Positions 26,603 to 36,472 of a stretch of 64,000 bases of DNA are shown here, in pieces (the first letter of the stretch is position 1; every line of letters starts with the position of its first letter). This stretch comes from Ktedonobacter sp. SOSP1-85 (GTDB lineage: Bacteria; Chloroflexota; Ktedonobacteria; Ktedonobacterales; Ktedonobacteraceae): assembly GCF_016587415.1 (NCBI RefSeq), contig NZ_BNJI01000002.1, positions 186,001 to 250,000 on the forward strand, given 5' to 3'. The notes under the pieces were generated by a model. That model was given only the letters and a program-made list of their open reading frames with translations. It searched no databases and was not told where the DNA came from. The translations under genes were made by a program, and so were the position numbers.

Positions 26603-27439
26603 ATGGAATGCATCGTTCGAGGTGTTCCTCTCTTTTATGAAGTCTATGGAACAGGTACTCCTATCATTTTGCTTCACGGATTCTCTTGTGATCATCGACA
26701 GATGAAGGGCTGCCTGGAACCGCTTTTTTCCCAGCTGCAAGGATGGCAACGTCTCTATCTGGATCTACCTGGTATGGGGCAAACGCCCGGCAAGGAGTCT
26801 CTCAAGAGTACGGATGACATGCTCGATGTTGTCGTCAATTTTATCGACGCTGTCATTCCTGGGCAACCGTTTCTTCTCGTGGGCGAATCCTATGGGGGAT
26901 ATCTGAGCCAGGGAGTAGTCCACCACAAGTTTGAGCAGGTTGCAGGGATGGCGCTCATTTGCTCTGGCGTTATTATGGAACGATCCCGACGCGATCTTCC
27001 ACCGCGCACGGTGATGGTTGAAGACCCAGTTCTTTTGGCTCAGCTCGATCCTGCCGATGCAGAAGAATTTACTTCGATGGCTGTGGTGCAGGATCAATAT
27101 CATTGGGAACGTTTTCGAGATGAGATTCTCAAGGGGGCGAAAATTGCCGATGAAGCGTTCCTTCAGGAAATCAGTCAGCGGTATAGTTGCTCATTTGATG
27201 TTGGGAAGCTTCCACGCCCTTTTCCTAGACCAGTCGTGCTTCTTACAGGGAGGCAAGATCATGTTGCAGGGTACCGCGATGCCTGGCGCATTCTGGAAAA
27301 CTATCCCCACGCAACATTCGCGGTCTTGGACCGCGCCGGTCATAATTTACCAATTGAGCAGCCTCAGCTCTTCAATGCCTTGATAGGCGAGTGGCTGGAT
27401 CGAGTGCGCGAAACCATGCAATCGTATTCTTTCTCCTAA
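26603..27439 (+). CDS. Alpha/beta-hydrolase
   Basis: 278 residues from the ATG at 26603 (AAGGAAG ten bases upstream). Oxyanion strand IILLHGFSCDHR, nucleophile elbow GESYGG (Ser near residue 98), acid Asp in LLTGRQDHVAGY, His in DRAGHNLPIEQP. All triad residues are in order. No signal peptide. Substrate unknown; esterase, lactonase or C-C hydrolase activities are all possible. Confidence 0.9.
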   Translation: MECIVRGVPLFYEVYGTGTPIILLHGFSCDHRQMKGCLEPLFSQLQGWQRLYLDLPGMGQTPGKESLKSTDDMLDVVVNFIDAVIPGQPFLLVGESYGGYLSQGVVHHKFEQVAGMALICSGVIMERSRRDLPPRTVMVEDPVLLAQLDPADAEEFTSMAVVQDQYHWERFRDEILKGAKIADEAFLQEISQRYSCSFDVGKLPRPFPRPVVLLTGRQDHVAGYRDAWRILENYPHATFAVLDRAGHNLPIEQPQLFNALIGEWLDRVRETMQSYSFS

Positions 27440-27553
27440 TGGTGGGTTACATCCACCAGGACCGTGAACGTAAGTGCGTTGCGAATTACTGAAAAGCTTG
27501 GCCGCTTCCTACTAAAAGATTGGCCATGAGCAGTTCTCACCGGGAAATGGGAA

Positions 27554-27610
27554 ACAAGGCCACGCACGCCTTGCTTCCAGAAGCGTATCAGAGCTTTTGT
27601 GTGGCCTTGT
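27554..27610. terminator. 10-bp inverted repeat between converging genes
   Basis: ACAAGGCCAC and GTGGCCTTGT are 37 bases apart in the gap between the hydrolase and the opposing TPR gene, a fitting place for a shared terminator. No T-run. Confidence 0.35.
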
Positions 27611-27633
27611 GTGTCAATGATGGAAGGCTCTGG

Positions 27634-28533
27634 TTATTGGGAACTGCTAGTTTCTTCTGATGCCTGACTCAATTGCTTTAACCGTTGTAATCGTTCGTTC
27701 TCCTGGGCTACCAACCAGATATCCTGACTCAGCAACGTATAGGCCCGGGCGAAGTACGCTCGGCTCTCTGCTGCCCGGCCTAAGATGAGCAGACATTCCG
27801 CGATCTCCTCAGAGACATATCCATCCTGTTCCTCTTCGCTCTTTTCCCATTCGGCAAGCAGTTCCTGTTGCAAAGCAAGTGCTTCTGCTGTGCGTTGCAA
27901 GGAACGCAGCGCTCGGCCCACACACCACCGGGCAATCCGTCTCTTGCGTGCCGTCCCATGCTCCCGCTGCCAGGCCAGAGCCTGCTGAAAGAATTCCAGA
28001 GCGCGTTGATATGCTCCCTGGTCGTGATAGGCCCACCCCAGGTTGTTATACAAGGAACCGCACCACCCACGTGCTTGCTCGTCGGACGAGGCGAGAGCAG
28101 AATGGAGGGCGGCCTGGTTCCAGGTGGTTTTATCCTCGAAGGAACTAGCCACGATGGCCAGCATGTGGGCGGCATCCACTGCAAAAAAAGTGGCTTGTTT
28201 GTGGACTCGGGCAAGTTCCCAGGCTTGCTGAAACCAGATCTGCGCCTCGCCGGGGTAACCTGAAGAGTTGAAGACTCGCCCTCGCTCCAGAAGATAGCGA
28301 ATGGTTGGCACCACCAGTTCTGGATGCAACTGATCCTTCACGCAGTCCAGGGTAGTGTGTGCCTCTGTAAATTTTCTCTGAAGTCCTTGCGTGCGTGCAA
28401 CTTGCGTGAGCAGTTGCAGATGATAGGAGCGGTCGCGGGTGTGCTCTGCTTGGGCAAGCAACTGGCGAAACGTTGCCTCTGTCTGGTCGGGATGCTGGTA
28501 GTCCCACAAGGCATCAAAATCGTATGGGGGCAT
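27634..28533 (-). CDS. TPR-repeat protein
   Basis: 299 residues, all helical repeats. Clear TPR units include TFRQLLAQAEHTRDRSYHLQ, AQIWFQQAWELARVHKQATF, and LYNNLGWAYHDQGAYQRALE then FFQQALAWQREHG. No catalytic or membrane segment. TPR-only cytosolic proteins are scaffolds or sensors; this one resembles the helical half of the STAND protein at 6427 but lacks the NTPase. Ribosome site weak. Function unknown. Confidence 0.82.
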   Translation of the reverse strand: MPPYDFDALWDYQHPDQTEATFRQLLAQAEHTRDRSYHLQLLTQVARTQGLQRKFTEAHTTLDCVKDQLHPELVVPTIRYLLERGRVFNSSGYPGEAQIWFQQAWELARVHKQATFFAVDAAHMLAIVASSFEDKTTWNQAALHSALASSDEQARGWCGSLYNNLGWAYHDQGAYQRALEFFQQALAWQREHGTARKRRIARWCVGRALRSLQRTAEALALQQELLAEWEKSEEEQDGYVSEEIAECLLILGRAAESRAYFARAYTLLSQDIWLVAQENERLQRLKQLSQASEETSSSQ

Positions 28534-28678
28534 GCTTTTTTCTCGCTTTCCAGTAGATATGCTGAGTTTTCCAAATAACCAGATAACTTCTGAAGAAAAC
28601 CGAACTACTCAACTCTTCCTCCTCCTCGGGGCAGAAATGGAAAGAAAGCATCTCTGGATGGAGATGTTGCGTTGCTCT

Positions 28679-29668
28679 CCGGTTCTGCCAGAACTCAAAC
28701 CAGATTTTGGCACAGAGCTCATATTTCTGGTATGCTGATCTTACCATTCTGACAGAACGAGGAACGTGACTCATGAACTGCCCCCACTGCGCCGCAACGA
28801 GCACCAGGGAACGAACAAAGAAAACGAAACTTGGTTATGCAACGTTCTTCTGTCCAAACTGTCAGCACATTTTCAACGAACGAACTGGCACGCCTTTTAA
28901 CTCTCTTGAATTTCCTACCGACGTTGTCCTGCTTGCGGTCTTGTGGCGGCTACGCTACAAACTGAGCCTGTGTGACGTGGCTGAAATGTTTTTGGCGCGA
29001 GGTTTTACATTCACACATGAAACGGTCAGAGAGTGGGAAGCACGATTTGCTCCTCTCATTACCAAACAACTGCGGGCAAAACGCCGGGGACAAGCAGGAA
29101 CCTCCTGGTATGTAGATGAGACCTACTTGAAAGCGCATGGCAAATGGTGTTATGTGTATCGGGCAATTGGTCACGATGGCAATTTGGTGGATTCCATGTT
29201 GAGCGAGAAACGGAATATGGCGGCAGCCAAACGGTTTTTCCAGCAAGCAGTTGCAGTGGTTGGCTTTGTCCCTGATCAAGTGACGACTGATGGTCACACG
29301 TCCTACCCGCGAGCCATCCACGAGACGATGGGTCATGATGTGTTGCATCGGACCAATAAGTATCTTCATAACCGTCTGGAGCAAGATCACCGTGGTATCA
29401 AACAACGGTATTATCCTATGCGCGGCTTTGGAACCGTTGAAGCGGCGGCACGCTTTTGTTGTGCTTTCGATGAGTTGCGCAACTATCTTCGTCCTCGCCG
29501 CACTACCGGAGAGGTGGTCTCTCTCCTGAAACAACGACAGGTTTTCCTCCAGCGTCTGGGAGCCCTCCAGACGCTGCTATAAGCAACCTCATAAGCCAGT
29601 GATGCAGTGATAAACAATTCTCATGAGTCCGGTACGCTTTTCTGTGATCTCAGATCTGACAGAACCGG
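28679..29668 (+). mobile_element. IS6-family insertion sequence, 990 bp
   Basis: Ends CCGGTTCTGCCAGA (28679-28692) and TCTGACAGAACCGG (29655-29668) are inverted with one mismatch. The adjoining octamers (GTTGCTCT and ACGGCTGG) differ, so there is no target duplication; IS6 elements that form by cointegration and adjacent deletion leave this pattern. The right end supplies the last codons of the NmrA-like gene. Confidence 0.8.
28773..29582 (+). CDS. IS6-family DDE transposase
   Basis: 269 residues. An N-terminal zinc-ribbon-like part (CPHC and CPNCQ) precedes the usual IS6 body: LLAVLWRLRYKLSLCDVAEM, WYVDETYLKAHGKWCYVYRA (first D and E region), VTTDGHTSYPRAI (second D), NRLEQDHRGIKQRYYPMRGF (E). 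The frame is intact, so it could be active. Confidence 0.93.
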   Translation: MNCPHCAATSTRERTKKTKLGYATFFCPNCQHIFNERTGTPFNSLEFPTDVVLLAVLWRLRYKLSLCDVAEMFLARGFTFTHETVREWEARFAPLITKQLRAKRRGQAGTSWYVDETYLKAHGKWCYVYRAIGHDGNLVDSMLSEKRNMAAAKRFFQQAVAVVGFVPDQVTTDGHTSYPRAIHETMGHDVLHRTNKYLHNRLEQDHRGIKQRYYPMRGFGTVEAAARFCCAFDELRNYLRPRRTTGEVVSLLKQRQVFLQRLGALQTLL

Positions 29669-30543
29669 ACGGCTGGCTTAAGCACTTCCTCGCACCATTG
29701 GCGGAAGCTCGTAGGAGTGGTGGACTCGGGGGTGCGCGGCTCGGCGGTGGCGAGTCCCTGATCGTAGGCCGCCATCATATCGACCAGGGCTTGCGCCATA
29801 GCCTCGGACCTCCCATATCTGGTCAGCGTGGCCTTCAGGGCTTCACCAGGGATCTGCTGGAAGCGCACTGGCCTGCCCAATACCTCGGACATGATCTGCG
29901 CCATGTCGTTGTAGGAGAGGTCCTCAGGGCCGAGCACCGGGACACTTGCGACTCCGCTCCAGGTGTGATCGAGCAGCAGCCTGGCGGCAACGCTGGCGAT
30001 GTCTCGGGTAGCACAGGTTGGCTGTTTGAGGTCCCCGGATATCATGTCGAAGAACATGCCCTGGTTCTTGATCGACTCGACTTGACGGAGCAGGTTATCC
30101 ATGAAAGGAGGCATTGCCAGCGCACGGTAACTGACCCCCGTGCTTGCGATCAGGTCGTCCATAGCCAGCGATGCGGTGACATTGCCAGCTTTCCCGGACA
30201 CTGCTGCCCCACGACCGAAGGCCGAGACGCCGACCACCCGCTTGATACCCTGGCTCTTGAAGGCGTCACACGCCGGTCGGCTGAAGCCCACATAGGCGGC
30301 CTCGACGCTCTCGGCGTGGGGGTCCGGGGGCACAAGCCAGAACACGCTGTCTGCGCCTGCGAACGCCCTGCTGACGACATCGAGGTCGCCGTGCGATCCC
30401 TGCACGACTTCGACGCGCTCGCGCTCGCGCGGGGACAGACGGGAGGGATCGCGCACGATCACGCGGATCGGCTCGTCGCTATTGAGCAGGTTGTGAAGAA
30501 CTTGATGGCCGATCAGGCCAGTGGGAGTTGTAATGACGATCAT
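29650..30543 (-). CDS. NmrA-like NAD(P)-binding protein, 3' end replaced by IS6
   Basis: 297 residues from the ATG at 30543 (CTGGAGGTGG upstream). Atypical SDR: ITTPTGLIGHQVLHNLLNS at the start in place of the usual GATGxxG, VIVRDPSRLSPRE, GADSVFWLVPPDPHA, VVGVSAFGRG. Relatives act as NADPH-sensing or quinone-reducing proteins. The last codons (VRFCQI and stop, 29650-29668) are IS6 terminal repeat, so the native C-terminus is lost but little else. Divergent TetR gene at 30888 is the probable regulator. Confidence 0.85.
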   Translation of the reverse strand: MIVITTPTGLIGHQVLHNLLNSDEPIRVIVRDPSRLSPRERERVEVVQGSHGDLDVVSRAFAGADSVFWLVPPDPHAESVEAAYVGFSRPACDAFKSQGIKRVVGVSAFGRGAAVSGKAGNVTASLAMDDLIASTGVSYRALAMPPFMDNLLRQVESIKNQGMFFDMISGDLKQPTCATRDIASVAARLLLDHTWSGVASVPVLGPEDLSYNDMAQIMSEVLGRPVRFQQIPGEALKATLTRYGRSEAMAQALVDMMAAYDQGLATAEPRTPESTTPTSFRQWCEEVLKPAVRFCQI

Positions 30544-30708
30544 GAAAACCACCTCCAGGAGAGAGATCGTGTGATGACTATTGCTTGCATTGAGATAGTC
30601 CTTCCTCCATCTTTGTGTGCTCTCGCTGCGGCGAACACGCCCTGCCGGAACAGGTACCCCTGCATCTGATGGCTGCCGCATTTCTCGAGTGAACAGAAGT
30701 ATGTCGGA

Positions 30709-30821
30709 TAGACAACGCTGTTATCTAAGCAACACATTCGTGTATACTACACAGGAGGAATAGTAAGCTGTCTCTGAACTGAAAGCAATCAGCAAACAGA
30801 CCGGATCGTTGTTTAGACAAC
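30709..30821. promoter_or_regulatory. Two similar palindromes in the NmrA/TetR divergent promoter region
   Basis: GTTGTTTAGACAAC (30808-30821) is perfectly palindromic. At 30709-30727 TAGACAACGCTGTTATCTA is an imperfect palindrome containing the same TAGACAAC element. Two related sites between a TetR gene and its divergent neighbour are good operator candidates. Confidence 0.5.
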
Positions 30822-30887
30822 ACCAGAGGGCAACTGTTGCATTTCAGAGGGGGATTACGAGGACCTTTACCAGGGTAAGGAGGGAAC

Positions 30888-31484
30888 ATGACCACACCGG
30901 CTCATGAGAATGATCCACGGGTCAAAAGGACCCGTCAGTTGTTGCTGCAAGCGTTCATCTCATTGCTTGAAGAACGACACAACATTCACTCTATCTCAGT
31001 GCAAGATATCACAGAACACGCAACGGTCAACCGGGCCACCTTTTATGCTCACTTTGAAGACAAATATGCTCTCTTAGAGGTCTGGATGCGCGAGAAGTTT
31101 CACCATGCGTTGGAGAGCCAGCTTCCCGCCACATCCACCTTGCAGATGAGCACCTTGCGCCTGCTTATTCTCGCCGTGTTCGATTTTCTTGCCCTCTGGC
31201 AGTATCACCTCAAGCCAGCCGATAGGCAGTTTGTGCCGTTCTTCGAGGTCGCTTTGCAGCAAGAACTCCAGGAGGTCCTTCTGCACTGGCTGAACCAGGT
31301 CCCATCGTCGGTGCCCGTCTACCAGGAAATAGTAGAAACCACGGCGCTGATCATCAGTTGGGCCATCTTCGGTCCCGCAGTGCAATGGAGCCGTGGAGAC
31401 CAGACCATCACGAAAGACGTGATGGCCCAGCACGTTTTGGCCGTCGTGATTGCTGGCTTGTCACCTGTTGTTACTGTTACTTGA
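30888..31484 (+). CDS. TetR-family regulator
   Basis: 198 residues, start preceded by AAGGAGGGAAC. N-terminal HTH: TRQLLLQAFISLLEERHNIH, SISVQDITEHATVNRATFYA then HFEDKYALLEVW, closely matching the TetR signature. The helical ligand domain has no diagnostic motif; a C-terminal TetR_C-type region is likely. It presumably represses itself and the NmrA-like gene through the palindromes at 30709-30821. Confidence 0.92.
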   Translation: MTTPAHENDPRVKRTRQLLLQAFISLLEERHNIHSISVQDITEHATVNRATFYAHFEDKYALLEVWMREKFHHALESQLPATSTLQMSTLRLLILAVFDFLALWQYHLKPADRQFVPFFEVALQQELQEVLLHWLNQVPSSVPVYQEIVETTALIISWAIFGPAVQWSRGDQTITKDVMAQHVLAVVIAGLSPVVTVT

Positions 31485-31621
31485 CCGATACTCTAGTACT
31501 ACTTTGGTAGTTTCGTGTCTGTGAGCTTGTAGCAAACAATCGAAGCTGAGCACTGCCGAGATATTTCGTGCTCATATTGGCTCTCGATATAGCTCGTCAG
31601 TTACAAACTAACAGAGTAGTA

Positions 31622-32314
31622 TTAGGGCGCCGACTGCTTCCAATGACCCTCGGAGATGACGTTGACGACGCCATCAACCACTTGTATAGCGGTTTGATCG
31701 TCAATCAAGTATGTCGGCACCGGCATGCTGGCGGCCCATTTTTCAGCGTTGGCCATGGAATTGTCTGGCATAGAAGGGTAATCCAGATGCGGAAAGATCG
31801 CAAAATCAACCAGTCCCAGCGTTCTATCGCCACCGGTGGGCGGCTTCCAGCGGACGAAGTCCTCCCCGATGCTGGGGGCCATCACCATGCTCCCGGCGCT
31901 CAGTCCCACATAGACCATCTCGCGCGGCAGCTCCGGCAAGAGATCGGCCAGTCCGGATTGCCGCATCCAGTAGCACAGATACATGGGATCGCCGCCTTCC
32001 ACCAGCAGGACATCCGTCTCCTGGACCAGCGGGAGCCAACGCTCTTCACCGATACTGGGCAACGCGGTGAGCTCCAGCAAGCCCAACGACTTCCACCCCA
32101 ATTCGCACATGGAGGTGTATCCGTCAGGGAATGGAGCGGTGTTGGTCTCTCCGCGGATCAGGCGGGCGACCATGGACGAACCATTGGTGTTGGCGTGCAG
32201 CGCGGTGGGAATGTACAGGGCGCTGGACTCAGCGATCGGTTTGCCCAGGAGCGCTACCAGCGCGTCATGGATACTGGTGTTGGTGATGCCACCCGAGGTG
32301 AGAAGAAATTTCAT
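31622..32314 (-). CDS. pepE: Peptidase E (S51 family)
   Basis: 230 residues, AAGGAGAACCATTT before the ATG. MKFLLTSGGITNTSI at the start, VLLVEGGDPMYLCYWMRQSG, nucleophile serine in VGLSAGSMVMAP, then DFAIFPHLDY with the His region. This fits dipeptidase E-like enzymes, which cleave Asp-X dipeptides or cyanophycin fragments in the cytosol. Isolated gene converging with nothing obvious. Confidence 0.88.
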   Translation of the reverse strand: MKFLLTSGGITNTSIHDALVALLGKPIAESSALYIPTALHANTNGSSMVARLIRGETNTAPFPDGYTSMCELGWKSLGLLELTALPSIGEERWLPLVQETDVLLVEGGDPMYLCYWMRQSGLADLLPELPREMVYVGLSAGSMVMAPSIGEDFVRWKPPTGGDRTLGLVDFAIFPHLDYPSMPDNSMANAEKWAASMPVPTYLIDDQTAIQVVDGVVNVISEGHWKQSAP

Positions 32315-32501
32315 AAATGGTTCTCCTTGCCAATTTCATGGGAGCCGAAAGGCTCCTCCAGTCCCTCTCTTTGAGACTGAAGCAGAACTCCCCCAGAACG
32401 GAACGACTGTGTTTCTGCCAACATGGGTCGTCTGCTCTCGCTATCAGTCTTGCACACAAAGGTCTTCCGCTCCCCAATTGCATGCAAGATATCCTACCAT
32501 C

Positions 32502-32960
32502 TTACAAAGCAAAAACTTCTCCTATCTTGCTCTTTTGGCCATGCAGCATTACCGCCGCGCATTCCAAAACACGGTCTAATCCGGCCTTGGTGCGTTCCCG
32601 GATCAGATCCCGCTCGAACTCAGCGAGCGCGCCCATCATGTGAAAAATCAGTTTCCCGCCTGGAGTGGTGGTATCGATCTTCTCCGTGATGCTCACAAAG
32701 TCGATTTCCCGCTCCTTGAGCGTGTTGAGGAATTCGATCAGATGCTTGAGTGAGCGACCTACTCGGTCCAATCTCTAGACGACCAGCATATCACCTGGTC
32801 GCAGATAGGCCAGCGCCTCATCTAATCCCTTACGCTCAAATTTAGAGCCAGTGATTTTATCAAGGAACCATTTCTTGCATCCCGCTTTCTTCAAGGCATC
32901 GATCTGAAGCGCCTCATTCTGTTCCTATTTGGAAACCCGGACATAACCGATATACATCAT
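32502..32960 (-). pseudogene. Serine recombinase (resolvase/invertase) with two in-frame amber stops
   Basis: From the ATG at 32960 the frame reads MMYIGYVRVSK, TAG (32925-32927), EQNEALQIDALKKAGCKKWF and on to GDMLVV, TAG (32775-32777), then RLDRVGRSLKHLIEFLNTLK and GGKLIFHMMGALAEFERDLI plus RERTKAGL. Homologues have Gln and Trp at the two stop positions, so both are single transitions. The DNA-binding domain is missing; after about 32580 the frame is unrelated. Dead remnant of a Tn3/invertase-type recombinase. Confidence 0.85.
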
Positions 32961-33166
32961 TCCCTCACTTTCGTGTCAGAACTCATGAAAATACCGATCA
33001 ATTGACACGTTGACTCTGCCATACGTTTTGGCACTGTGCAATGAGCAGAGAGCCGTATGGTTTCGAGAAGGAAAGAAGGCATGTCAAAAACGATCGATTT
33101 TGAACCATTCGCTTGACGCGTCATTGAACCGTCTGGACAGACGAAGCTGGAGCGGATGGCGCACGC

Positions 33167-33195
33167 TTGCAGGCTCGTCTCCCCTTTGCTATACT
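33167..33195 (+). promoter_or_regulatory. Sigma-70-type promoter of the broken MalT-like gene
   Basis: TTGCAG, 17 bases, TATACT, followed after 60 bases by GAGAAGAAAGGACGCC and the ATG at 33256. Geometry is canonical, so a transcript may still be made although the gene is destroyed. Confidence 0.5.
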
Positions 33196-33255
33196 CACCC
33201 TGTTGGGGAGTTGAGGAAGACGTTCATTGTGGAGTTGTGGAGAAGAAAGGACGCC

Positions 33256-35254
33256 ATGCCAAAGCCAGCCGCTCATGCTCTGCTCTGGTCTCCCGAGAAC
33301 CAGTGCTATTTTTTGCATACCCTCAACCAGCCACCACTGCCCATGCTTCCAGAAGACAAGGAAGCGTGTGGAGGGCCTGGTTGGCGACGCATGCCTCCTT
33401 TTCCTTTCAGGGCCAACATAGTCATTTGAATGTCCTCAAAGAGGGTCGGTCTCGTGGGAATGGCTACTGGTATGCCTATCACACCCATTCCGGCCAGACC
33501 CGGAAGCGCTATCTGGGAACCGATGCGACCGTGATCCTGGTTCGTTTAGAGGAGATGGCACAGGATCTCCACGAGGACCAGCAGAAGCCGTCGTCGTTCC
33601 CCTCGCGCGTGCTGGAGGCGAGGCCTGTTTCCTTGCAGCTCTTCCCTGCTGGTAACGAGACCCCTTCTCGCCTCGTTGAGCCTGGTGACTCCTTCGATGA
33701 TCCCGACATGCTGATGGTGCTGACCAGGCTGGTTCCTCCCCCTCTTCCTGCCGCTCTCGTGGGACGGGAGCGTCTGCTCTCGGCTCTGGAGACCGCGCTG
33801 TCTCGCCCACTGACCCTGCTCTCTGCCTCTCTCTCGCTTGCGGGTGCGCGGGCACCTGGTCGAGATCCGCGATACCGATCTGCGCTTTACGCGGGAAGAA
33901 ACGCAGCGCTTTCTCACGCAGCGCATGGGACTGGCCCTCTCGGAGGCCGACATCACGCTGTTGGAAGCGCGCACCGAGGGCTGGATTGCCAGCCTTCAAC
34001 TGGCCGCCCTCTTCCTCCAGAAACAGACGGACCTCTCGGCTTCAGTGCACCTGCTCAGTGGCAGCCAGCGTTTCCTGCTCGATTATCTGCGCGAAGAGGT
34101 GCTCTCTGGTCTGCCGGAAGACATGCAACATTTTTTGTTGCAAACCAGCGTGCTCACCCAATTGAACGCCTCTCTTTGCAATGCCATTCGGGGCAGAGAG
34201 GATAGTGATCGCTTGCTGGACCAGGTAGAACGAGCCAATCTCTTCCTCCAACCCCTCAACGAGAGTCGGCAGTGGTACCGCTATCACGCGCTCTGGGCGC
34301 AGGCCATGCAACACGAGGCACCTCGTCGCCTCGGAGGGACTGCTGCTGTGCAAGGGCTTCACCGCAAAGCCAGTCAGTGGTATGAGCAACAACAGATGCT
34401 GCCAGAAGCGATTGAAGCGGCTCTCCGGAGCGAAGATTTTTCCCATACAACGACATTGATCAAGCGCTTTGTGGCTCCCAACAGCTTTCGGAATGAGTAT
34501 CATCTGCTGCGCTCCTGGTTGGAACAATTGCCAGGGAGGTAGTGCGAACCCAACCAGAGCTGTGTTCCCTCTTTGTGCTCGCGACCATGTTTACGGTTGA
34601 TCGACGTTCACCAGCCGTCCAGGAACGTTCTGAGCAGCTTCTCCAGTGGGCAGAGCAGGGCTTTGAGGTACAAGGGCAATGGGAGCAATTGGGGGATGCG
34701 TTAGAACTCCACGCCGAGTTGGCCTTCTATCAAGAGGATTTCCCGCGGGCACTCACGTTAGCGTACCAGGCGCGGCCCCATCTTTCCAGGGAAAGTGTCC
34801 TCTATCCCGACAATCTGTTGGCGAACGCGTTAGAGGCCTTTCTTGCAGGTGAGGTTGATGGAGCCTGGCCATCGCTCGTGGAAAGCCTCGAACTCTCAAA
34901 GCGCATCAATTCTGTTGTGAACGTGTTTTCGACGTTCCTCTACCTGGGAGGTATCTGCCTGGAAAAAGGCGAACTCCAGCAGGCCTCCCACTACTATCAT
35001 CAGGCCCTGTCCTTCATTGAGCATGACCAGGAGTTATCCCGGCAACAATTTCTGGCCACCGGGAACATGGACCCTTTCTTCACCTCATGGGTCTATCATA
35101 GCCTTGCTCAGCTTTCCTATGAACGCAATGAGCTGGCTTTGAGGACAATGCCGGAGGAGGCAGTCCATATATTTACCTCGGGGGGGCTTATCCAGGCTCG
35201 CCTGTTGCACGCATCTGGAGAGACCGCGCGCTCGGGGCGCCGCTCCTGGGGATA
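33256..35254 (+). pseudogene. MalT-like ATP-dependent LuxR-type regulator, shattered
   Basis: Begins MPKPAAHALLWSPENQCYF, then the frame shifts near 33370 to RAWLATHASFSFQGQHSHLN and NGYWYAYHTHSGQTRKRYLG. The ATPase start LVGRERLLSALETALSRPLT is followed by a deletion near 33830 that removes Walker A and Walker B. The next frame continues (VRGHLVEIRDTDLRFTREET, LLDYLREEVLSGLPEDMQHF) until a shift at 34540 into the TPR-like part (FPRALTLAYQARPHLSRES, LYLGGICLEKGELQQASHYY). The LuxR HTH is missing. At least three frame changes and two deletions. Confidence 0.82.
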
Positions 35255-35331
35255 GAGCGGATGGTTGGCAAGGCACCGCAGCGTCCCGTCTGGTTGCAGA
35301 GTAAAGGCGGAACCAGAGAAGCCATGGGTAA

Positions 35332-36363
35332 AGGTATGTTGCTGAGGTTGGAAAGAGTAACAGTGGTGGCTCGCTTGATCAGTTTCGAGCAGTAGTCTGG
35401 GATCTCCCGAGTCGGAAGCAAATCTGGAAGTCTCCGCCAGTTGGACACCTTGGCAACACCTCTTATCCTAGTGCCCTTGCCCCCAGTGGGGCCTCTTTTG
35501 CTCTCTGCCAGGACATCGGCGAGAGTTTGCACTACGATAGCAGTACGAATACCATCGTGCAGATCTGGGATATTCAGAAGAACCGCCTGATCAAGGACTG
35601 GAATGTTCAAGGTTCTTCCCCTGGGCCAGGGCAGACAGGAGATTTTGCCGTCACGACTCTCGCCTGGTCACCAGATAACACACGCCTTGCCGTGATCTGC
35701 ACTGGCGGGTTTGTTCAGGTCTGGGATGTGACAGAGGGTTCCCGCCTGTGGACATCTCCCATTTCTAATGGACGAGGAGTCTCCGTACAATGGTCTCCTG
35801 ATGGAACCACGTTGGCCTTGTGGACATTTAACGAGCAGATGGAGATGCTGGATGCGCATACCGGCAAGCGCCTTTTCCAAACCGCTGCGCTGAATTTCTC
35901 CCAACATGATGTAGATGGGCTGAGTCGTGGTATTACTCAAATCAGTGAGTCTCTGGTCTGGTCTAGCGATGGCACACGCCTGGCCATGTTGATCGACGAG
36001 CAAAGCACCTCTGTGGTGCAGGTCTGTGATGCCCGCACAGGTCAACGTCTTTTTACCTGCCAGCACTTTGAGGGGCGGTTGACTGGCTGCTCCTGGTCGC
36101 CGAATGGGCGCTATCTGGCTGCGGGGAATATTGCTGGTGGCTCTTCTGCAGACGAAACCTTGGGAGAAGGCTCGACCATCCAATTCTGGGATGCTCAAAA
36201 CGGAAAAGCGCTTTTCTCTTATCAGGCACCCAGGGCTTCCGAGCGATTGGCCTGGTCTCCCGATAGTCATTTCCTTGCAACTTACAACCCTCAAGACTAT
36301 GGGCATAGGGGAATACACGTCGATTTCCTTCATTTTGCTCTTCAGGTGTTTCAGGTCGTGTGA
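35332..36363 (+). pseudogene. WD40-repeat protein fragment lacking its start
   Basis: Open from 35332 but with no credible start before a TTG at 35527. About six WD40 blades are present (VVWDLPSRKQIWKSP, TTLAWSPDNTRLAVICTGGF, VQWSPDGTTLALWTFNEQ, CSWSPNGRYLAAGNIAGG, LAWSPDSHFLATYNPQDYG). The N-terminus was lost at the junction with the MalT-like remnant and the last blade ends in unrelated codons. Likely non-functional. Confidence 0.7.
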
Positions 36364-36472
36364 CTGGGAAGTTCCACTCCCACCACGCCACCGGGAAGAG
36401 ATTCATCGTTCTCGTCAGTCTCCCGTACATGAGGAGTAGCCCTCACCCCACTTTCAACCTGAGCACTGGTAG

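Noticed and set aside
29623-30669. Long plus-strand frame opposite the NmrA-like gene
   Set aside because: The minus strand has an NAD-binding protein with ribosome site and divergent regulator; the plus frame has no domain features and is a codon-bias shadow.
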